Source: Lachnospiraceae bacterium
GTDB lineage: Bacteria > Bacillota > Clostridia > Lachnospirales > Lachnospiraceae
Direction: 5' to 3'
Assembly (NCBI GenBank): GCA_009777715.1
Contig: WRLH01000006.1
Coordinates: 1-64,000 of the forward strand
Length of the DNA: 64,000 nucleotides
Position 1 is the stretch's first letter. Every line of letters starts with the position of its first letter. The position numbers were made by a program, and so were the translations under genes. Of this stretch, positions 50,532-62,136 are shown piece by piece. The notes beneath the pieces were generated by a model. It was not told where the DNA came from and made no database searches. It saw only the letters and a list, made by a program, of their open reading frames with translations.

Positions 50532-50588
50532 AACTGCGCTATTTTTGTCCCCTTTTTTAGGGGCCAGCAAAAGAAAGAGGTGAAAAAA

Positions 50589-52580
50589 ATGCATAGTAAA
50601 ATCAAGGCCCGGCTCGCGCTGGCCAAAAAAAAGCTCCTGTCGCACAAAACAAGGATGGCTTTTGTCCAGGCAAGGCGCATGGCAGTAGTAATTGTGTCTG
50701 CCGCCTTGCTCATTGCAATTGTGGCAACGCTGGCGCTCTCATTAAGGCCTGGCTACCCCGATGAGGAACTTGCCGCCGTATCGTATTCCATCAGCGAAAT
50801 TGAAACCGGGCTTAAGGAAACTTTCAGCTACCTTGAAATTCTAGAAGAGGCGGTTGTTGAAAGCCAAGAGCTGGCCGAAACGAAAAATGAAATAATCCTT
50901 GGTTCAATATCTGACGGCAACAATGCCCTCAATGCCAGCCTGGCTGGCAACATGGCCAGCATCAATGATTACCTGGATGAACTCCAGGCGCAGATAAGGC
51001 TCGCCAAAAATGAAACCAGCTCCTTGATTGTGGGCTTTAAGGAAATATCGTCAACTGACAGCTCAAACATTGCCAGCGCGATTGTTTCTTCCTTTGGCGG
51101 CCTTAAGATGCAATTAAATTCCATCAATGGGCTTTATGCATTGCTGATGGAAGAAATTACCAGCTCGCATTCTGCCGCAATGAAAATGGCCAGCGAGCAG
51201 AATGCGGAGCTGGGCAGCCTGCTGGGCGAGATCTTCCTCCGGCTAAGCGATGGCAGCTCTGATTTAACCGATCTGGCCAGCCAGCTTTATTCACGCATGG
51301 ATGAAAATTATTCGGATCTGGCCTTAATGCTCGGCCAGCTTGCCATGAGCCTTGGCGAAGCCAGCTCGGAAAACCTCCTGCAGGCAATAAGCCACATTGA
51401 ACAGCTTGAGCTAAGCACATACGGGCATCTTTTTAATTACCATGGCCAGGTCATGGACGGATTAAGCTTAATGGGCGACAACCATCTTTACCTTCTCCAA
51501 AAGTTAAGCGAAGCCCGCGACGCGGCGGACAGCAGCCGGGCTGACATGGTTAATCACCTCAGCCTCCAAGCCGCCCAGGCCTCTGATGACATTTCATTGG
51601 TCCTGGCAGCATTGTCGGCCGGATTTGGGCAAGCTGAGGCCACAGCCCATGAAACAATCAAAGACCAGAATATTTTACTGGCCGCTGAAATAGGCACAAA
51701 TGCCGATTCGATCCTAACGCAGATGTCGGCCGGGTTTTTAGATGCTGGCCAGGCAACTAAAAACATGATTGCGGATTCTGACGGTTATTTGAGCGGCGAG
51801 ATAAGGCAGGCGGGCGATGCCCTGTCAAGCATAATCGATGAGCTTGGCATCCGCCTTTCCGGCATGGAAAGCTCCGTCAATTCAAATTTAAGCACGCTTT
51901 TTCAATTTGTCAGTAATGGTAAAACGCTACTTGCGGCCGCATTGCTGACAAGAGGCCAGACGGTCGCAAATGACGCAAACTTCATTGATTTCCATAATGC
52001 CATCTTAAGCATTGAGAATACGGTCATGATTGAAAACATGCCCGGCGAAATTGAATATGTTTTCCATTACCATACGTCCGCAGACGGCGGCGACACAGCC
52101 ACAGTCAACCCGCAGTCGCTTGACGGGCATGAGAATGCCCAAGCCGTGCCCTCCGGCTGCTTTACGGCACCGTCATTCCACCAGCATAGGGACGGCGATG
52201 GCAATGCCCGCGATGAAAATTACCTTGCCCCTGGCCCCGGCGGCTGCTTTGGGCATCATGACTTCAGTGCCAACACATCACATTCCCATGCTGTGGGCGG
52301 CTGCACATTAAGGGGCCCATGCCCTATTTGCCCCGGCGGCAACTGCGGGCATCCGCAGGCATTCACGCATCATGTGCATTGCAACCGCCCGGCCGGGCAA
52401 TGCAATGATAGCATCCAATGCGGCGGCGGCTCGTACAGGTGCAATAACCTGCCCCTCAATACAGGCGGCTGGGCGCACTGGACCCTGGACTGCGGCAAGA
52501 CAGCAGAATCAATTGACGCCCATGGACTAGGCTGCGGGTTCATTTGGGGGCAGATTGCCAAGGCAGTCATAAGCTACTGA
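50589..52580 (+). CDS. Large surface protein with helical stalk and Cys/His-rich C-terminus
   Basis: A 663-aa protein. One TM segment near the N-terminus (residues ~36-52, [20 protein letters not shown]) anchors it; residues ~60-480 are long helical repeats rich in Asp/Ser/Leu (stalk). The last ~160 residues hold about 13 Cys and many His ([37 protein letters not shown] and CNRPAGQC), suggesting a metal-bound or disulfide-bonded tip. No known domain. GAGGTG lies 6 nt before the ATG at 50589. Candidate adhesin or mating-pair factor; speculative. Confidence 0.62.
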   Translation: MHSKIKARLALAKKKLLSHKTRMAFVQARRMAVVIVSAALLIAIVATLALSLRPGYPDEELAAVSYSISEIETGLKETFSYLEILEEAVVESQELAETKNEIILGSISDGNNALNASLAGNMASINDYLDELQAQIRLAKNETSSLIVGFKEISSTDSSNIASAIVSSFGGLKMQLNSINGLYALLMEEITSSHSAAMKMASEQNAELGSLLGEIFLRLSDGSSDLTDLASQLYSRMDENYSDLALMLGQLAMSLGEASSENLLQAISHIEQLELSTYGHLFNYHGQVMDGLSLMGDNHLYLLQKLSEARDAADSSRADMVNHLSLQAAQASDDISLVLAALSAGFGQAEATAHETIKDQNILLAAEIGTNADSILTQMSAGFLDAGQATKNMIADSDGYLSGEIRQAGDALSSIIDELGIRLSGMESSVNSNLSTLFQFVSNGKTLLAAALLTRGQTVANDANFIDFHNAILSIENTVMIENMPGEIEYVFHYHTSADGGDTATVNPQSLDGHENAQAVPSGCFTAPSFHQHRDGDGNARDENYLAPGPGGCFGHHDFSANTSHSHAVGGCTLRGPCPICPGGNCGHPQAFTHHVHCNRPAGQCNDSIQCGGGSYRCNNLPLNTGGWAHWTLDCGKTAESIDAHGLGCGFIWGQIAKAVISY

Positions 52581-52620
52581 ATGCCTTGGCAATATTCACG
52601 TTTTCACGAAAGGATATGCA

Positions 52621-55600
52621 ATGAAAGACAAAGACACCATGGTTTCACTTTTAAGAAGGCTTTACGTTTCAGGTACTGACCTTAAGGAGTTTTTATCCCA
52701 TTATGCAGATTTTGATGCCGCGGATTGGCAGGGGAAATTGTGCCAATTCTATGCGGGCAAAGACTCAGGCAGATTAGTTGGAAAGCCTATTATGAAAGAC
52801 AAGGGGATTGATGCCGCCACTTTGCTAAACAGCGCCATCTTAGGGCTTGATGACAAAGCTGCCGCCGCAAATGAAAAAAGCCTGCCATCATGGATAAATG
52901 CCTTTGCCGTCACAAAAACTAAAGCTGCGATGAAAAATATGCCTTCCATTGGCAAGGTACGCGAAAGCCTTAAATACTGTGGCCTCCAGCTTAAACCAGA
53001 CAAAGACCTGGCCAGCATTTTCTACCGGGTCCATGCTGAACTGTTAGCCCATGTGACGGCCGCAAATATAAGCAATGAAGCTTTAAGCGGGCTATCGGGG
53101 AGCAGCGACTTTAAAGCCAACCTGAGGCTGTTCAATACCGTTGCTTCTTTAAGGGTCTTGACTGAAAGCGTCATATCGTCACACCTTGACGTATTTTCTG
53201 AAGATAATATTGCAAAAACCAAAAAAGCACTTGACGAGAACTTACGTTTGCTTTATGCTGGAAGCAGGACAGATGGGAACAGGGTCCTTGATGCGGCTGG
53301 GCCGGGGGAGGAGAAAAATTATGACAACCTTAAATTATTACACCGAAATAATGAAGAAATCATGGGAAACATATCAGATGGAAGCCGAGGAAGCGGGCTA
53401 TTTCGGGACGATGGAGGAGCTGGAGCAGCTGTTCCAGCACCAGCAGGCGGAGGGGAGGAAACTGCTGGCGGCCGGGGCGGATGGGGACATGATGAGCGGC
53501 TGGGAATACCTGGATCTATTGGGAGTCGAGCTGAAGGACTGCTACAAGTGGGGCTCGAGGATAGTGGATTACCTTTGGGAGAACGCGAACCTGCGCTTCA
53601 AGGAACTGGCAGAAGCGGGCCAGCTGCAGGCGGCGGTGAACAAAGTGAACTTGAAATCCAGGGAAATTCACGAGCAATTAAGCAAGGAATGGAAGAAGAA
53701 AAATCCGGGTTGGAACAGCGGCAACATGATCCAGACCGAGAAGAACATAAACCAGATGAAGATGCATATCGACGAGATAATCTGGGACGAAGTAATTTAC
53801 CAATACCATTAGGACCAAATGAAGATGATTCCCCAGAGGGGGCGGCACTAAATGCCGCCCCCTCTGGTTTTGGCGCAGAAAACCATGCCACGGCCGCTGC
53901 CATGGTTCCGGCGCCCAAGCTTGAGTTAATTGTCCCGGAAAGCATCGCAAGGAGCGTTTTGCTATACGGGACCGGGACTTATGGCGGAAAGAACCGCATC
54001 ATTGGCATTTATGGATCTCCTTTAGATGAATGCCAGCGCATTTCCATGCTCAAAGCTGAATATGGGAAAGCAAGCATAAAAAGCCATAATGGCAAAGCTT
54101 TGTTTGACAGCTTCAATGCCTTAAGCTCCGGAAGCCTCAATATTATGTGGGCTGAAAATGGGAACCTTAAAGAAGGCTTCATTTCGTGGGAGTGGATTGA
54201 AAACGAAATCGGGCAAATGATCAGCTCTGGCGAATATCAGCAAGAGATAGATTACATGGATGAGGAAGATGCGTTTGATGGCTATGCCATTCCCGATGAA
54301 GTTGAGTCATGCGCAAGCCAAAAAAACCAGGCCAGGCCATATGGCAATAACCTGGCTGATTCCCAAGAGCCGGGGCCTTCAAAAAGCAAAGCTTATGGAA
54401 TTGCAGAAAGGATTAATTTCCGCCTGCCATTGGAAGACGGCCCTGGCCCTAAGCCGCGCGGCGCAAAAACGCGCTTCAAGGACAATGCCGGGGCTATCCG
54501 GCTGTTAAAGCAGATTGAGGGCGAAGGGCGGCTTGCGACTGCCCCGGAACAGGAAACATTGTCAAAATATGTCGGCTGGGGCGGCATGGCACAAGCTTTT
54601 GACAAAAATAACAGCTCATGGGAAAAAGAATATAAAGAACTTTTTGAGTTATTGGGGCAAAAAGAATATGAAGCGGCAAGGGCAAGCACCAATTCCGCTT
54701 TTTACACGCCCCCTGCTGTTGCCGGGCTGATAAACAATACGCTTTTGAGGTTCGGCCTTTCTGATGGCGATAAGGTGTTAGAGCCATGCGCGGGCATCGG
54801 TAATTTTTTCGGCACTCTCCGCGCTGGCAACCTGGCCCTGAATGGAGTGGAGCTTGACAGCATAAGCGGCCGGATTGCAAGGCAGCTTTACCAGAAAGCA
54901 GACATCCACGTAACCGGATTTGAGAAAACTAATTTCCCTGACAATACTTTTGCTGCCATAATTGGGAATGTCCCCTTTGGCGATTACAAAATCCATGATC
55001 CCAGATATAATGCGCTTAATTTTAAAGTCCATGATTATTTTTTGGCTAAAAGCATTGACATGGCAATGCCCGGAGGGATAATTGCGCTGGTGACGACTAA
55101 GGGGACGCTTGACAAAAAAGACATGGCCGTCAGGAAATACATTGCTGAACGCGCAAGGTTGATCGGCGCGGTCAGGCTGCCAAACACGGCTTTTTTGCAA
55201 AATGCCGGAACCCTGGCTACTGCCGATATCCTCTTTTTGCAAAAACATGGGCAAGCAATCATCTCTGAGCCTGACTGGCTCCACCTCGGATTAACCAGGG
55301 ACATTGTCCCGGTCAATTCATACTTTTCTGCCCACCCCGAAATGATGTTAGGAAAAATGGCCTATGAAAAGGGGATGCATGGAAACAGCGAATATACTGC
55401 TTGCATTAATGATGACCCTGAATTCGACCTCCATGCCAGCCTGGGTAATGCCCTGCTCAAGCTGGATGCGGAATTCATTAGGAATGGGCAAAAAACTGAA
55501 ACAGCGGAAAAGAAAGAGGCTGCGATCCCGGCCGACCCAAGCGTCAAAAATTTCACTTTTACGGTCATTGATGGCGACATCTATTACCGCCGCGATGGCG

Positions 55601-58600
55601 AAATGATCCTTAAGAATGATTTCCCAAAGGTGACAGAAACAAGAATCCGCTTACTGCATGAAATAAGGCAATCGCTCAGGGAAACAATTTCACTCCAGTT
55701 AAATGGCTGTACTGCCAGCGAACTTGGCAAATCCCAGAAAACCCTCAACGCCAAATATGATTCCTATGTAGAAAAGCATGGTTTCTTAACCAGCAGGAAT
55801 GCCAAAAATGCTTTCCAGGACGACAGCGATTACGAACTCTTAACCAGCCTGGAGATATCTGATGAAGATGGGAACATAAATAAAGCTGAGATGTTCCATA
55901 AGCAGACTATCCGGCCGGCAAAGGAAATTGACGGAGTTTCGACAGCAGTTGAAGCCCTTAATGTTTCACTCAATTGCAAAGGCGAAGTCAATATCCCTTA
56001 TATGCTCAGCATTTATGATCCTGACACCGGGAAGGATTGCTATGAAAATATTGCTGGCATCCAAGCTGCCAGCGATCCCATGTCCATAAAGGCAGCCGCG
56101 CTGGCGGATGAACTTGAGGGCATAATATACCGAAACCCGGCTAAGTTCAATTTAAGTGATGGCAATTTTATTGAAGGCTGGGAAACTGCTGATAATTATC
56201 TGTCTGGGAATGTCACTGAAAAACTTAAAGCGGCCGAGGAGCTGCTAAGCTCATTTAAGGCGGGAAGCTTAAAGCCATGCTTGAATACGTACGGCCTTGT
56301 AAAAAAACTGGCGGGGAATATCGAAGCCTTAAAGCAGGTGCAGCCAAAAAGGCTGGAGGCCGGGGACATTTCTGTCCGGCTCGGCACGACCTGGATAGAA
56401 AACAAAGACTATAATGAATTTATTTATGAGCTTCTTGAAACACCAATTTTCCTCCGCCATGACGAGGGGAAGCAAAGCTACAATTTTGGCTATAGCAATT
56501 ACATCCAAGTAAAGTATAGCGAGCATACAAACCAGTACAGGATTGAAAATAAAAGCAGCAATGCCCATTCAACGCTTGCCAAAACTGTCTATGGGACAAG
56601 CAGGATGAATGCTTATGAAATCATTGAATCAACCCTTAACTTGAAAAGCGTCAGAGTTAATGACCGGATCATGGAAGATGGCAAAGAAAAAACTGTCCTT
56701 AATAAAAAAGAGACCATGATTGCCAGGGAAAAACAAGAAACCATCAAAGAGAAATTCAGCGAATGGATCTTCAGGGACTTAGACCGCCGGAACAGGTACG
56801 TTGATTTTTATAATGGGAACTTCAACAATATGCGCCTTCGTGAATATGACGGCAGCTTTCTTTCATTCCCTGGCATGAATTCTGAAATTGAACTGGCCAC
56901 GCATCAAAAAAACGGCATTGCACGGATTATTTTTGGCGGCAATACTCTCCTTGCCCATTGCGTGGGAGCCGGCAAAACTTTTACAATGATCGCGGCTTGT
57001 ATGGAGCAAAAACGGCTTGGCTTGATAAATAAGCCAGCCATAGTCGTCCCTAAGCCAATCGTGGGCCAGATTGCAAGCGAATTCCTGCGCCTTTATCCAG
57101 CGGCAAGCATCCTTGTTGCAAGGAGCGGTGATTTTGAAAAAAGCAGACGGAAGCAGTTCGTGGCCAGGATTGCCACCGGGGATTATGATGCTGTTGTCAT
57201 GTCCCATACGCAATTCGAAAAAATCAGCATTTCAAAAGAGCGGCAGATTGAAATGCTTGAAAAACAGATTGATGGCCTCATTAACGCAATAGATGCCTTA
57301 AAATATAACAGGGGCGAACAGTATAGCGTCAAGCAGATGGAAATCCAAAGAAAGAGGCTTAATTCGCAACTTGAAAAACTCGCAAACAATGCCTACAAAG
57401 ACGACTTGCTGAATTTTGAAGAGCTTGGCATTGACTGCATCATGATTGATGAAGCCCACGCTTTCAAAAAAATCAACCTGTTCAGCAAGATGAGCAATAT
57501 TTCCGGCATTTCCAATTCCGGCTCAAACCGTTCCTTTGACATGTTCTTAAAGTGCCAGTACCTTAATGAAATCAATGGCAACCGCGGGATCGTCTTCGCG
57601 ACCGGGACGCCGATAACTAACACTATGTGCGAAATGTTTGTCATGCAGCAATACCTTCAAAAAAGCACGCTCGACAGAATGGGGATCGGCTATTTTGACG
57701 CCTGGGCAACAAGCTTTGGCGAAGTCACGACCGCATTTGAATTAAATGTAGAGGGCAATGGATACCAGCTTAAAAGCAGGTTCAATAAATTTGTGAACCT
57801 GCCCGAGTTAGTGACTGCATTCAAGGAAATTGCAGACATTCAGACTTCCGGCATGGTAAGCTTAGATGTCCCCCAATTAAGGGGCGGCAAAGCTATCATT
57901 GTCCCAAGCGAGCCAGATGATTTCGCCAGGGCTTTCATGGACAGCTTCGTGGAAAGGGCTGAGCTCATCCGTTCCGGCCGTGTTGACGGGAGCGTTGACA
58001 ACTTTCTTAAGATTACAAGGGAAGCAAGGGAACTTGGGATTGACACCAGACTCCTTGACCCATCAGCGCCGGAAAACCCGGCCGGGAAACTTAGCATGGT
58101 CGTAAATAATGTCCATGGCGAATACCTGCTTGCAATTGAAAAAGGAATTGTCGGATGCCAGCTGATTTTTTCTGACATTGGCGTGCCAAATCCCCAAAAA
58201 GATTTTACCGTTTATGGCTATATCAAAGACCGTTTAATTGAAAGGGGGATTCCCGGGGATGAAATTGCTTTTATCCATGATGCAAAAACGGACAAGGAGC
58301 GTGAGTCCTTATTTGAGCAAATGCAAACCGGGAAGAAAAAAATCCTGATTGGCTCTACAGAAAAATGCGGGACCGGGGTAAATGTCCAGAAGCATTTAAC
58401 CGCACTTCACCATGTGGACTGCCCTTGGCGGCCGTCTGACATCGAGCAGAGGGAAGGCCGGGCAATCCGGCAGCTTAACCAAAATGAGGAAGTCGCCATC
58501 TACCGTTATGTCACTAAAGGCACGTTTGATGCCTACAACTGGTCAGTAGTGGAAAATAAGCAACGGTTCATATCGCAGATAATGACAAGCAAATCCATTG

Positions 58601-59394
58601 CTAGGTCGTGTGATGACATTGATGAAGCTTCTCTTTCATATGCTGAGATCAAAGCGGTTGCAACCGGGAATCCTTGGGTCAAGGAAAAAATGGAACTGGA
58701 AAATGACATCCAGAGGCTGAAAATCCTAAAAACTGCTTATGACAACCAGCATTATGCGCTGCAAGATGACATAATGATAAAGCTCCCCAAACAGATAAGG
58801 GATGCAGAAATGCGGCTTGCTAAGGTTAATGGGGATGTCATTTCGCGCGACACCGCTTTTGGTCTTGAGCCAGATTTCAATATTGTGCTTGATGGATGCG
58901 GGTATTCGGAAAGGGCAGAAGCCGGAAATAAGTTGCTGGATTTAGCAGAAAAGTGCAAAACCAGCGAAATCAATAAAATTGGCTCTTTTAAGGGATTCGT
59001 CATATCAATCAGGCGGAACTTCATGGGCATTAATAACTTAATTTTATCTGGGAAGCTTGATTATAGCTGCGACATGGGCAACAGCCATGTCGGCAATATC
59101 GTAAAGATTGAAAACCTGCTAAAGGACATGGAAAAGCGCGTTAAGGAGACGGAAGAATCCTTGGGCAAACTAAAGGCCGACCTTTCAGCTTCCAAGCAGG
59201 AATTTGAAAAACCATTTGCCTATGAATCCGAGTATCATGAGAAAGTCAAAAAGCAGGCAGAAATAAACAATAAGCTTGATATCATGAACAGCAGCGTTTT
59301 AGGGGCTGATCTCTTAGAGGGGGATGGTTTTGGCTTAAGCACAGGAATTAAAGCTTTAGCCTGTGAGGAGGATGCCCTATGGCCGGACCTTTAG
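52621..59394 (+). CDS. Large DNA methylase / SNF2-type helicase protein
   Basis: A 2,257-aa protein typical of clostridial conjugative elements. An N-terminal ~230-residue region, an insertion of ~200 residues of odd composition (see nested gene), an N6-DNA methylase-like domain with NVPFGDYK (~residue 782) and a C-terminal SF2/SNF2-type helicase: GAGKT Walker A (~1448) and [14 protein letters not shown] box (~1608), then [22 protein letters not shown], the motif VI region. The enzyme may methylate element DNA and unwind or remodel it after transfer. CGAAAGGATATGC precedes the ATG. It overlaps the NlpC gene by 16 bp. Confidence 0.85.
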   Translation: MKDKDTMVSLLRRLYVSGTDLKEFLSHYADFDAADWQGKLCQFYAGKDSGRLVGKPIMKDKGIDAATLLNSAILGLDDKAAAANEKSLPSWINAFAVTKTKAAMKNMPSIGKVRESLKYCGLQLKPDKDLASIFYRVHAELLAHVTAANISNEALSGLSGSSDFKANLRLFNTVASLRVLTESVISSHLDVFSEDNIAKTKKALDENLRLLYAGSRTDGNRVLDAAGPGEEKNYDNLKLLHRNNEEIMGNISDGSRGSGLFRDDGGAGAAVPAPAGGGEETAGGRGGWGHDERLGIPGSIGSRAEGLLQVGLEDSGLPLGEREPALQGTGRSGPAAGGGEQSELEIQGNSRAIKQGMEEEKSGLEQRQHDPDREEHKPDEDAYRRDNLGRSNLPIPLGPNEDDSPEGAALNAAPSGFGAENHATAAAMVPAPKLELIVPESIARSVLLYGTGTYGGKNRIIGIYGSPLDECQRISMLKAEYGKASIKSHNGKALFDSFNALSSGSLNIMWAENGNLKEGFISWEWIENEIGQMISSGEYQQEIDYMDEEDAFDGYAIPDEVESCASQKNQARPYGNNLADSQEPGPSKSKAYGIAERINFRLPLEDGPGPKPRGAKTRFKDNAGAIRLLKQIEGEGRLATAPEQETLSKYVGWGGMAQAFDKNNSSWEKEYKELFELLGQKEYEAARASTNSAFYTPPAVAGLINNTLLRFGLSDGDKVLEPCAGIGNFFGTLRAGNLALNGVELDSISGRIARQLYQKADIHVTGFEKTNFPDNTFAAIIGNVPFGDYKIHDPRYNALNFKVHDYFLAKSIDMAMPGGIIALVTTKGTLDKKDMAVRKYIAERARLIGAVRLPNTAFLQNAGTLATADILFLQKHGQAIISEPDWLHLGLTRDIVPVNSYFSAHPEMMLGKMAYEKGMHGNSEYTACINDDPEFDLHASLGNALLKLDAEFIRNGQKTETAEKKEAAIPADPSVKNFTFTVIDGDIYYRRDGEMILKNDFPKVTETRIRLLHEIRQSLRETISLQLNGCTASELGKSQKTLNAKYDSYVEKHGFLTSRNAKNAFQDDSDYELLTSLEISDEDGNINKAEMFHKQTIRPAKEIDGVSTAVEALNVSLNCKGEVNIPYMLSIYDPDTGKDCYENIAGIQAASDPMSIKAAALADELEGIIYRNPAKFNLSDGNFIEGWETADNYLSGNVTEKLKAAEELLSSFKAGSLKPCLNTYGLVKKLAGNIEALKQVQPKRLEAGDISVRLGTTWIENKDYNEFIYELLETPIFLRHDEGKQSYNFGYSNYIQVKYSEHTNQYRIENKSSNAHSTLAKTVYGTSRMNAYEIIESTLNLKSVRVNDRIMEDGKEKTVLNKKETMIAREKQETIKEKFSEWIFRDLDRRNRYVDFYNGNFNNMRLREYDGSFLSFPGMNSEIELATHQKNGIARIIFGGNTLLAHCVGAGKTFTMIAACMEQKRLGLINKPAIVVPKPIVGQIASEFLRLYPAASILVARSGDFEKSRRKQFVARIATGDYDAVVMSHTQFEKISISKERQIEMLEKQIDGLINAIDALKYNRGEQYSVKQMEIQRKRLNSQLEKLANNAYKDDLLNFEELGIDCIMIDEAHAFKKINLFSKMSNISGISNSGSNRSFDMFLKCQYLNEINGNRGIVFATGTPITNTMCEMFVMQQYLQKSTLDRMGIGYFDAWATSFGEVTTAFELNVEGNGYQLKSRFNKFVNLPELVTAFKEIADIQTSGMVSLDVPQLRGGKAIIVPSEPDDFARAFMDSFVERAELIRSGRVDGSVDNFLKITREARELGIDTRLLDPSAPENPAGKLSMVVNNVHGEYLLAIEKGIVGCQLIFSDIGVPNPQKDFTVYGYIKDRLIERGIPGDEIAFIHDAKTDKERESLFEQMQTGKKKILIGSTEKCGTGVNVQKHLTALHHVDCPWRPSDIEQREGRAIRQLNQNEEVAIYRYVTKGTFDAYNWSVVENKQRFISQIMTSKSIARSCDDIDEASLSYAEIKAVATGNPWVKEKMELENDIQRLKILKTAYDNQHYALQDDIMIKLPKQIRDAEMRLAKVNGDVISRDTAFGLEPDFNIVLDGCGYSERAEAGNKLLDLAEKCKTSEINKIGSFKGFVISIRRNFMGINNLILSGKLDYSCDMGNSHVGNIVKIENLLKDMEKRVKETEESLGKLKADLSASKQEFEKPFAYESEYHEKVKKQAEINNKLDIMNSSVLGADLLEGDGFGLSTGIKALACEEDALWPDL
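53321..53812 (+). CDS. TnpV-like gene nested in an alternate frame of the helicase gene
   Basis: 163 aa starting [18 protein letters not shown]. The C-terminal half ([27 protein letters not shown] and [13 protein letters not shown]) resembles TnpV, a small transposon-associated protein. GGGGGAGGAG lies about 7 nt before the ATG, and a 15-bp terminator hairpin follows its stop. In the helicase frame this stretch encodes low-complexity Gly/Glu/Arg-rich sequence, as expected for an out-of-frame passage. The DNA is also locally more G+C-rich. I conclude that a tnpV cassette inserted and the helicase frame stayed open. TnpV function is unclear. Confidence 0.65.
   Translation: MTTLNYYTEIMKKSWETYQMEAEEAGYFGTMEELEQLFQHQQAEGRKLLAAGADGDMMSGWEYLDLLGVELKDCYKWGSRIVDYLWENANLRFKELAEAGQLQAAVNKVNLKSREIHEQLSKEWKKKNPGWNSGNMIQTEKNINQMKMHIDEIIWDEVIYQYH
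53833..53871 (+). terminator. Terminator of the nested TnpV-like gene
   Basis: A 15-bp perfect stem CCAGAGGGGGCGGCA/TGCCGCCCCCTCTGG with loop CTAAA, followed by TTTTGG. It lies inside the open helicase frame. Confidence 0.8.
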
Positions 59395-60281
59395 CACCTT
59401 TAGTTTTATCGTCCCTTAAATTTGCCGGGAAGCAAATAGCAATTGAAGCGGCAATGAATGAAAAATCAAGAGGCAAGCTGATCCCCATCATTGCTTCTGC
59501 TTTTGCGGCAATCATCATGATGCCTTTCATATTGATAATGGTAATTGCCATTACGGTCTCATCGGCAATGGGCACATTTTTTGATGACGTGAAAAGCTTC
59601 CTTAGGCTCGAATGGGCATTTTCGGCTTTTGATTCCGATGAAAAAACCGAAATTGAAGAAGAAATTGAAGCGTGGTTCCAAAGCCTTTCGCAAGAAGAAA
59701 AAGCCATGCTCGGCAGGAGTGCCGCCCAAATGCGTGAAGGGCTGATTTCAGAGGGGTTGGTCAGCCGGATAGATAATTTAAACGTATTATTCATTGACGG
59801 GCAAGTGCATAAAAGACTGGCCCATGATGAAATAACTGCAATCATTGACGGCATCCCGGATGAAAAAATGAAAGAAGTCATGCTGTGGGCGGCTGAGCGG
59901 GTAGGAATGCCATATAGCCAAGCCCTCCGGGATAGCGGCACCCATTTTGATTGCAGCAGCTTTGTATATTATGCTTACTTGAACGTGGGCATGAACATCA
60001 GCTTTGGCGGAGTGAATACTGCCGCGCAAATAGCAAAGGGGCTGGAAATCGGGAATAAGACTTTTACGGACTTAAGCGGGCTAATGCCCGGGGATCTTAT
60101 TTTTTCGAGCAACAGGAGCGACGAGTCAAGAAGCAGGTATCGCGGCATTACCCATGTCGTCATGTACGCAGGGAATGGCATGATCATTGATGCCCAAAGC
60201 ACAAGGACGGGCATCACATACCGGAGGCTGCCTAATTACGGCAGGGCTTCGCTGGTTTATGCGGCAAGGCCGATGGGCTGA
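59379..60281 (+). CDS. NlpC/P60 cell-wall hydrolase (VirB1-like)
   Basis: A 300-aa protein with one TM segment (residues ~35-55, [19 protein letters not shown]) and a C-terminal NlpC/P60 papain-like domain: catalytic Cys in [11 protein letters not shown] (~residue 191), His in [10 protein letters not shown] (~267), and a later polar residue. It should open peptidoglycan locally for the conjugation apparatus. It overlaps the helicase gene by 16 bp, and GAGGATG serves as its ribosome binding site. It ends the operon before a terminator. Confidence 0.9.
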   Translation: MAGPLAPLVLSSLKFAGKQIAIEAAMNEKSRGKLIPIIASAFAAIIMMPFILIMVIAITVSSAMGTFFDDVKSFLRLEWAFSAFDSDEKTEIEEEIEAWFQSLSQEEKAMLGRSAAQMREGLISEGLVSRIDNLNVLFIDGQVHKRLAHDEITAIIDGIPDEKMKEVMLWAAERVGMPYSQALRDSGTHFDCSSFVYYAYLNVGMNISFGGVNTAAQIAKGLEIGNKTFTDLSGLMPGDLIFSSNRSDESRSRYRGITHVVMYAGNGMIIDAQSTRTGITYRRLPNYGRASLVYAARPMG

Positions 60282-60315
60282 TTCTCCGATTTTTCTTTCC
60301 GCTATTTCTTTAGCT

Positions 60316-60341
60316 AAACAGCTGCCGCCCGGCAGCTGTTT
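60316..60341 (+). terminator. Terminator-like hairpin after the NlpC/P60 gene
   Basis: AAACAGCTGCC/GGCAGCTGTTT, 11-bp stem with a GCCC loop. It is not followed by a long T-run (TTTGCC), so termination may be partial. A half-site of the parS-like palindrome, AACTTCTG, follows at 60354-60361. Confidence 0.55.
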
Positions 60342-60429
60342 GCCGTCTTAAGAAACTTCTGCAAATTTCCCTATGAATATGCAAATTATTATGTTAACGT
60401 TAATTAATTATCTGACGGGGGTACATAAA

Positions 60430-61881
60430 ATGATCAGCAATACTGAATTTGCACTAAGGCCATGGGAATGCGTTAAGTATGAAATAGTGCGTGATTATGT
60501 CGAATGCGGGGAAATTGCAAATAAGAATGCGCTTCTTTGCAGACTAAACTGTTGCAGCAGGACCCTTAAGAATATGGTCAACGGCTATAAGGAAATGGGC
60601 GAGGCATTTTTTGTCCATGGCAACCGCGGCCGCAAGCCTGTCCATGCTCTTACTAAAAAAGAAAAGCAGGCAATCGTCAAAATCTACAAGGAAGATTATC
60701 CGGATGCTTCTTTTGCTTATGCCGTGGAGCTTTTAAGCGAACACAATGATATTGAAGTCCACCCTTCAACTGTCCGGAAAATATTGATGGCTGAAGATAT
60801 TGTGTCGCCCTTTGCAACGAAAAAAACGAAAAGGATCGTGGCAAAACGGCTGCGCGAAAAAGCCAAAAACGCTAAGAGGAAAGACATTGCCGAAGTTGCC
60901 GATAAAATAGAGCGGGCGGAAAATAAGCATCCGAAACGCGAAAAATCCGCCTCGGCCGGCCAGATGATCCAGCTGGATGCAAGCGAGCATCTATGGCTTG
61001 AAAGCGCGGGCGTAAAATGGCATCTTCATGGCGGGATTGATGATGCCAGCGGCAATGTAGTCGGGCTTTATTTTGATAGGCAGGAAACGCTTAAGGGTTA
61101 TTATAATGTGGGACACCAGATCTTAATGAATTATGGCATCCCTGCAATGTTTTATACCGATGGGCGTACGGTTTTTGAATACAAGAAGAAATGTAACAGC
61201 CGTGAGGCAGTCTTCGAAGAGGTCGAAAAAGACTATTTTACACAATTCGGTTATGCCTGCTGGCATTTGGGGATAGAAATTAAGACAACGCATATCCCCC
61301 AGGCAAAAGGGAAGATTGAAAGGCTTTGGGGGACTCTGCAGCAGCGTTTGCCAATTGCAATGCGCAGGGCCGGCATCCGGACAATCGAAGAAGCAAATAT
61401 CTTTCTTGTTGACTATATCAGAAAATACAACGCAAAATTCGGTTTGCCAATGGACTCTTTCCCTTCTTTATTCGCTCCTGCGCCAGCAGAAGATGATATC
61501 ATGAAAATATTGGCGGTCATTAATGAACGGATAATTGATGGCGGTCATTCCGTGCGTTATAAAAACAAGAGTTACCGCACAATAGGTGAAAATGGGTTTC
61601 CGTGTTACTTAAAGAGAAAGACTAAGGGGCTGATCATTGAATCATTTGATGAACAGCTGTATTTTTCTGTCTCATCGCCAAATAATAAGGAAACCATATA
61701 TTCACTCGAAGTGATTCCCGAACATGAGCAATTATCACACAACATCCTGTTGGCAGGCAGAAAAACTAATGAACCCAGGAAAATAAATATCCCTAAAGCA
61801 AACCATCCTTGGCGCTTGGATTCCTGGGAAAGGCATCTCAAACGCCAAAAACATCGAAATGCGATTAAAATGGCAAATTGA
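60430..61881 (+). CDS. DDE transposase (ISNCY-like)
   Basis: A 483-aa DDE-type transposase. N-terminal HTH part (LLCRLNCCSRTLKNMVNGYK, then the GNRGRKP region). Catalytic triad: Asp in QLDASEHLW (~residue 180), Asp in FYTDGRTVFEY (~242), Glu in AKGKIERLWG (~296). This resembles transposases of the ISNCY (ISDol1-type) group. The ATG at 60430 is preferred over 60373. It lies 185 bp from the right end repeat. No clear terminal inverted repeats flank it, so whether it is a resident IS or the element's own integration enzyme is open. Confidence 0.8.
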   Translation: MISNTEFALRPWECVKYEIVRDYVECGEIANKNALLCRLNCCSRTLKNMVNGYKEMGEAFFVHGNRGRKPVHALTKKEKQAIVKIYKEDYPDASFAYAVELLSEHNDIEVHPSTVRKILMAEDIVSPFATKKTKRIVAKRLREKAKNAKRKDIAEVADKIERAENKHPKREKSASAGQMIQLDASEHLWLESAGVKWHLHGGIDDASGNVVGLYFDRQETLKGYYNVGHQILMNYGIPAMFYTDGRTVFEYKKKCNSREAVFEEVEKDYFTQFGYACWHLGIEIKTTHIPQAKGKIERLWGTLQQRLPIAMRRAGIRTIEEANIFLVDYIRKYNAKFGLPMDSFPSLFAPAPAEDDIMKILAVINERIIDGGHSVRYKNKSYRTIGENGFPCYLKRKTKGLIIESFDEQLYFSVSSPNNKETIYSLEVIPEHEQLSHNILLAGRKTNEPRKINIPKANHPWRLDSWERHLKRQKHRNAIKMAN

Positions 61882-62004
61882 ATCAAGGGGTTTATTATTT
61901 AAAACTTTTAGTCTGAATTTCTAGGAGTTCTCATTTGCGTAGGCAAAAATATATTATCTTTATTAGTTTCATTATTAATTAAAAATAAAGTTGATAAGGG
62001 GATG

Positions 62005-62051
62005 TTTTTTCCACTAATTTTTTGGTTTTAATAAAAAATTAGTGGAAAAAA
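62005..62051. terminator. 19-bp perfect hairpin near the right end
   Basis: TTTTTTCCACTAATTTTTT and its exact inverse around a 9-base loop. A and T runs on both sides make it a plausible bidirectional terminator. It lies 15 bp before the right direct repeat. Confidence 0.75.
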
Positions 62052-62057
62052 TCAAAA
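62043..62057. repeat. Right arm of an inverted repeat near the element ends
   Basis: TGGAAAAAATCAAAA, reverse complement of 21155-21169. It partly overlaps the 19-bp hairpin. Confidence 0.45.
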
Positions 62058-62066
62058 ATGCTTGAC

Positions 62067-62097
62067 AGCCCTATTTTTCAAATTTAGGCGAACTTAT
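62067..62097. repeat. Right 31-bp direct repeat (attR candidate)
   Basis: Identical to 21092-21122. Beyond it the host yjbQ region begins. Confidence 0.85.
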
Positions 62098-62136
62098 TTT
62101 CACATTGGCAAATGACATGGAAAACCGCCATCTGAT

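Larger units (their letters stand above)
21092..62097 (+). mobile_element. Integrated conjugative element with T4SS and Tad pilus genes
   Basis: About 41 kb, bounded by 31-bp perfect direct repeats. It holds partition genes, a relaxase, a coupling protein, VirB3/B4/B6-type proteins, a full set of Tad pilus genes and a DDE transposase. Almost all genes are on the plus strand. The central portion looks more G+C-rich than the flanks. No tyrosine or serine recombinase gene is present, so how it integrates is unresolved. No resistance or metabolic cargo is recognised. Confidence 0.88.

Noticed and set aside
52621-53880. Frameshift or sequencing error in the helicase gene
   Set aside because: The frame is open throughout for 6.8 kb; the odd segment is explained by a nested gene with its own signals.
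60282-62066. Complete insertion sequence around the DDE transposase
   Set aside because: I could not find matching terminal inverted repeats or a short target duplication around the gene, so only the transposase is annotated.
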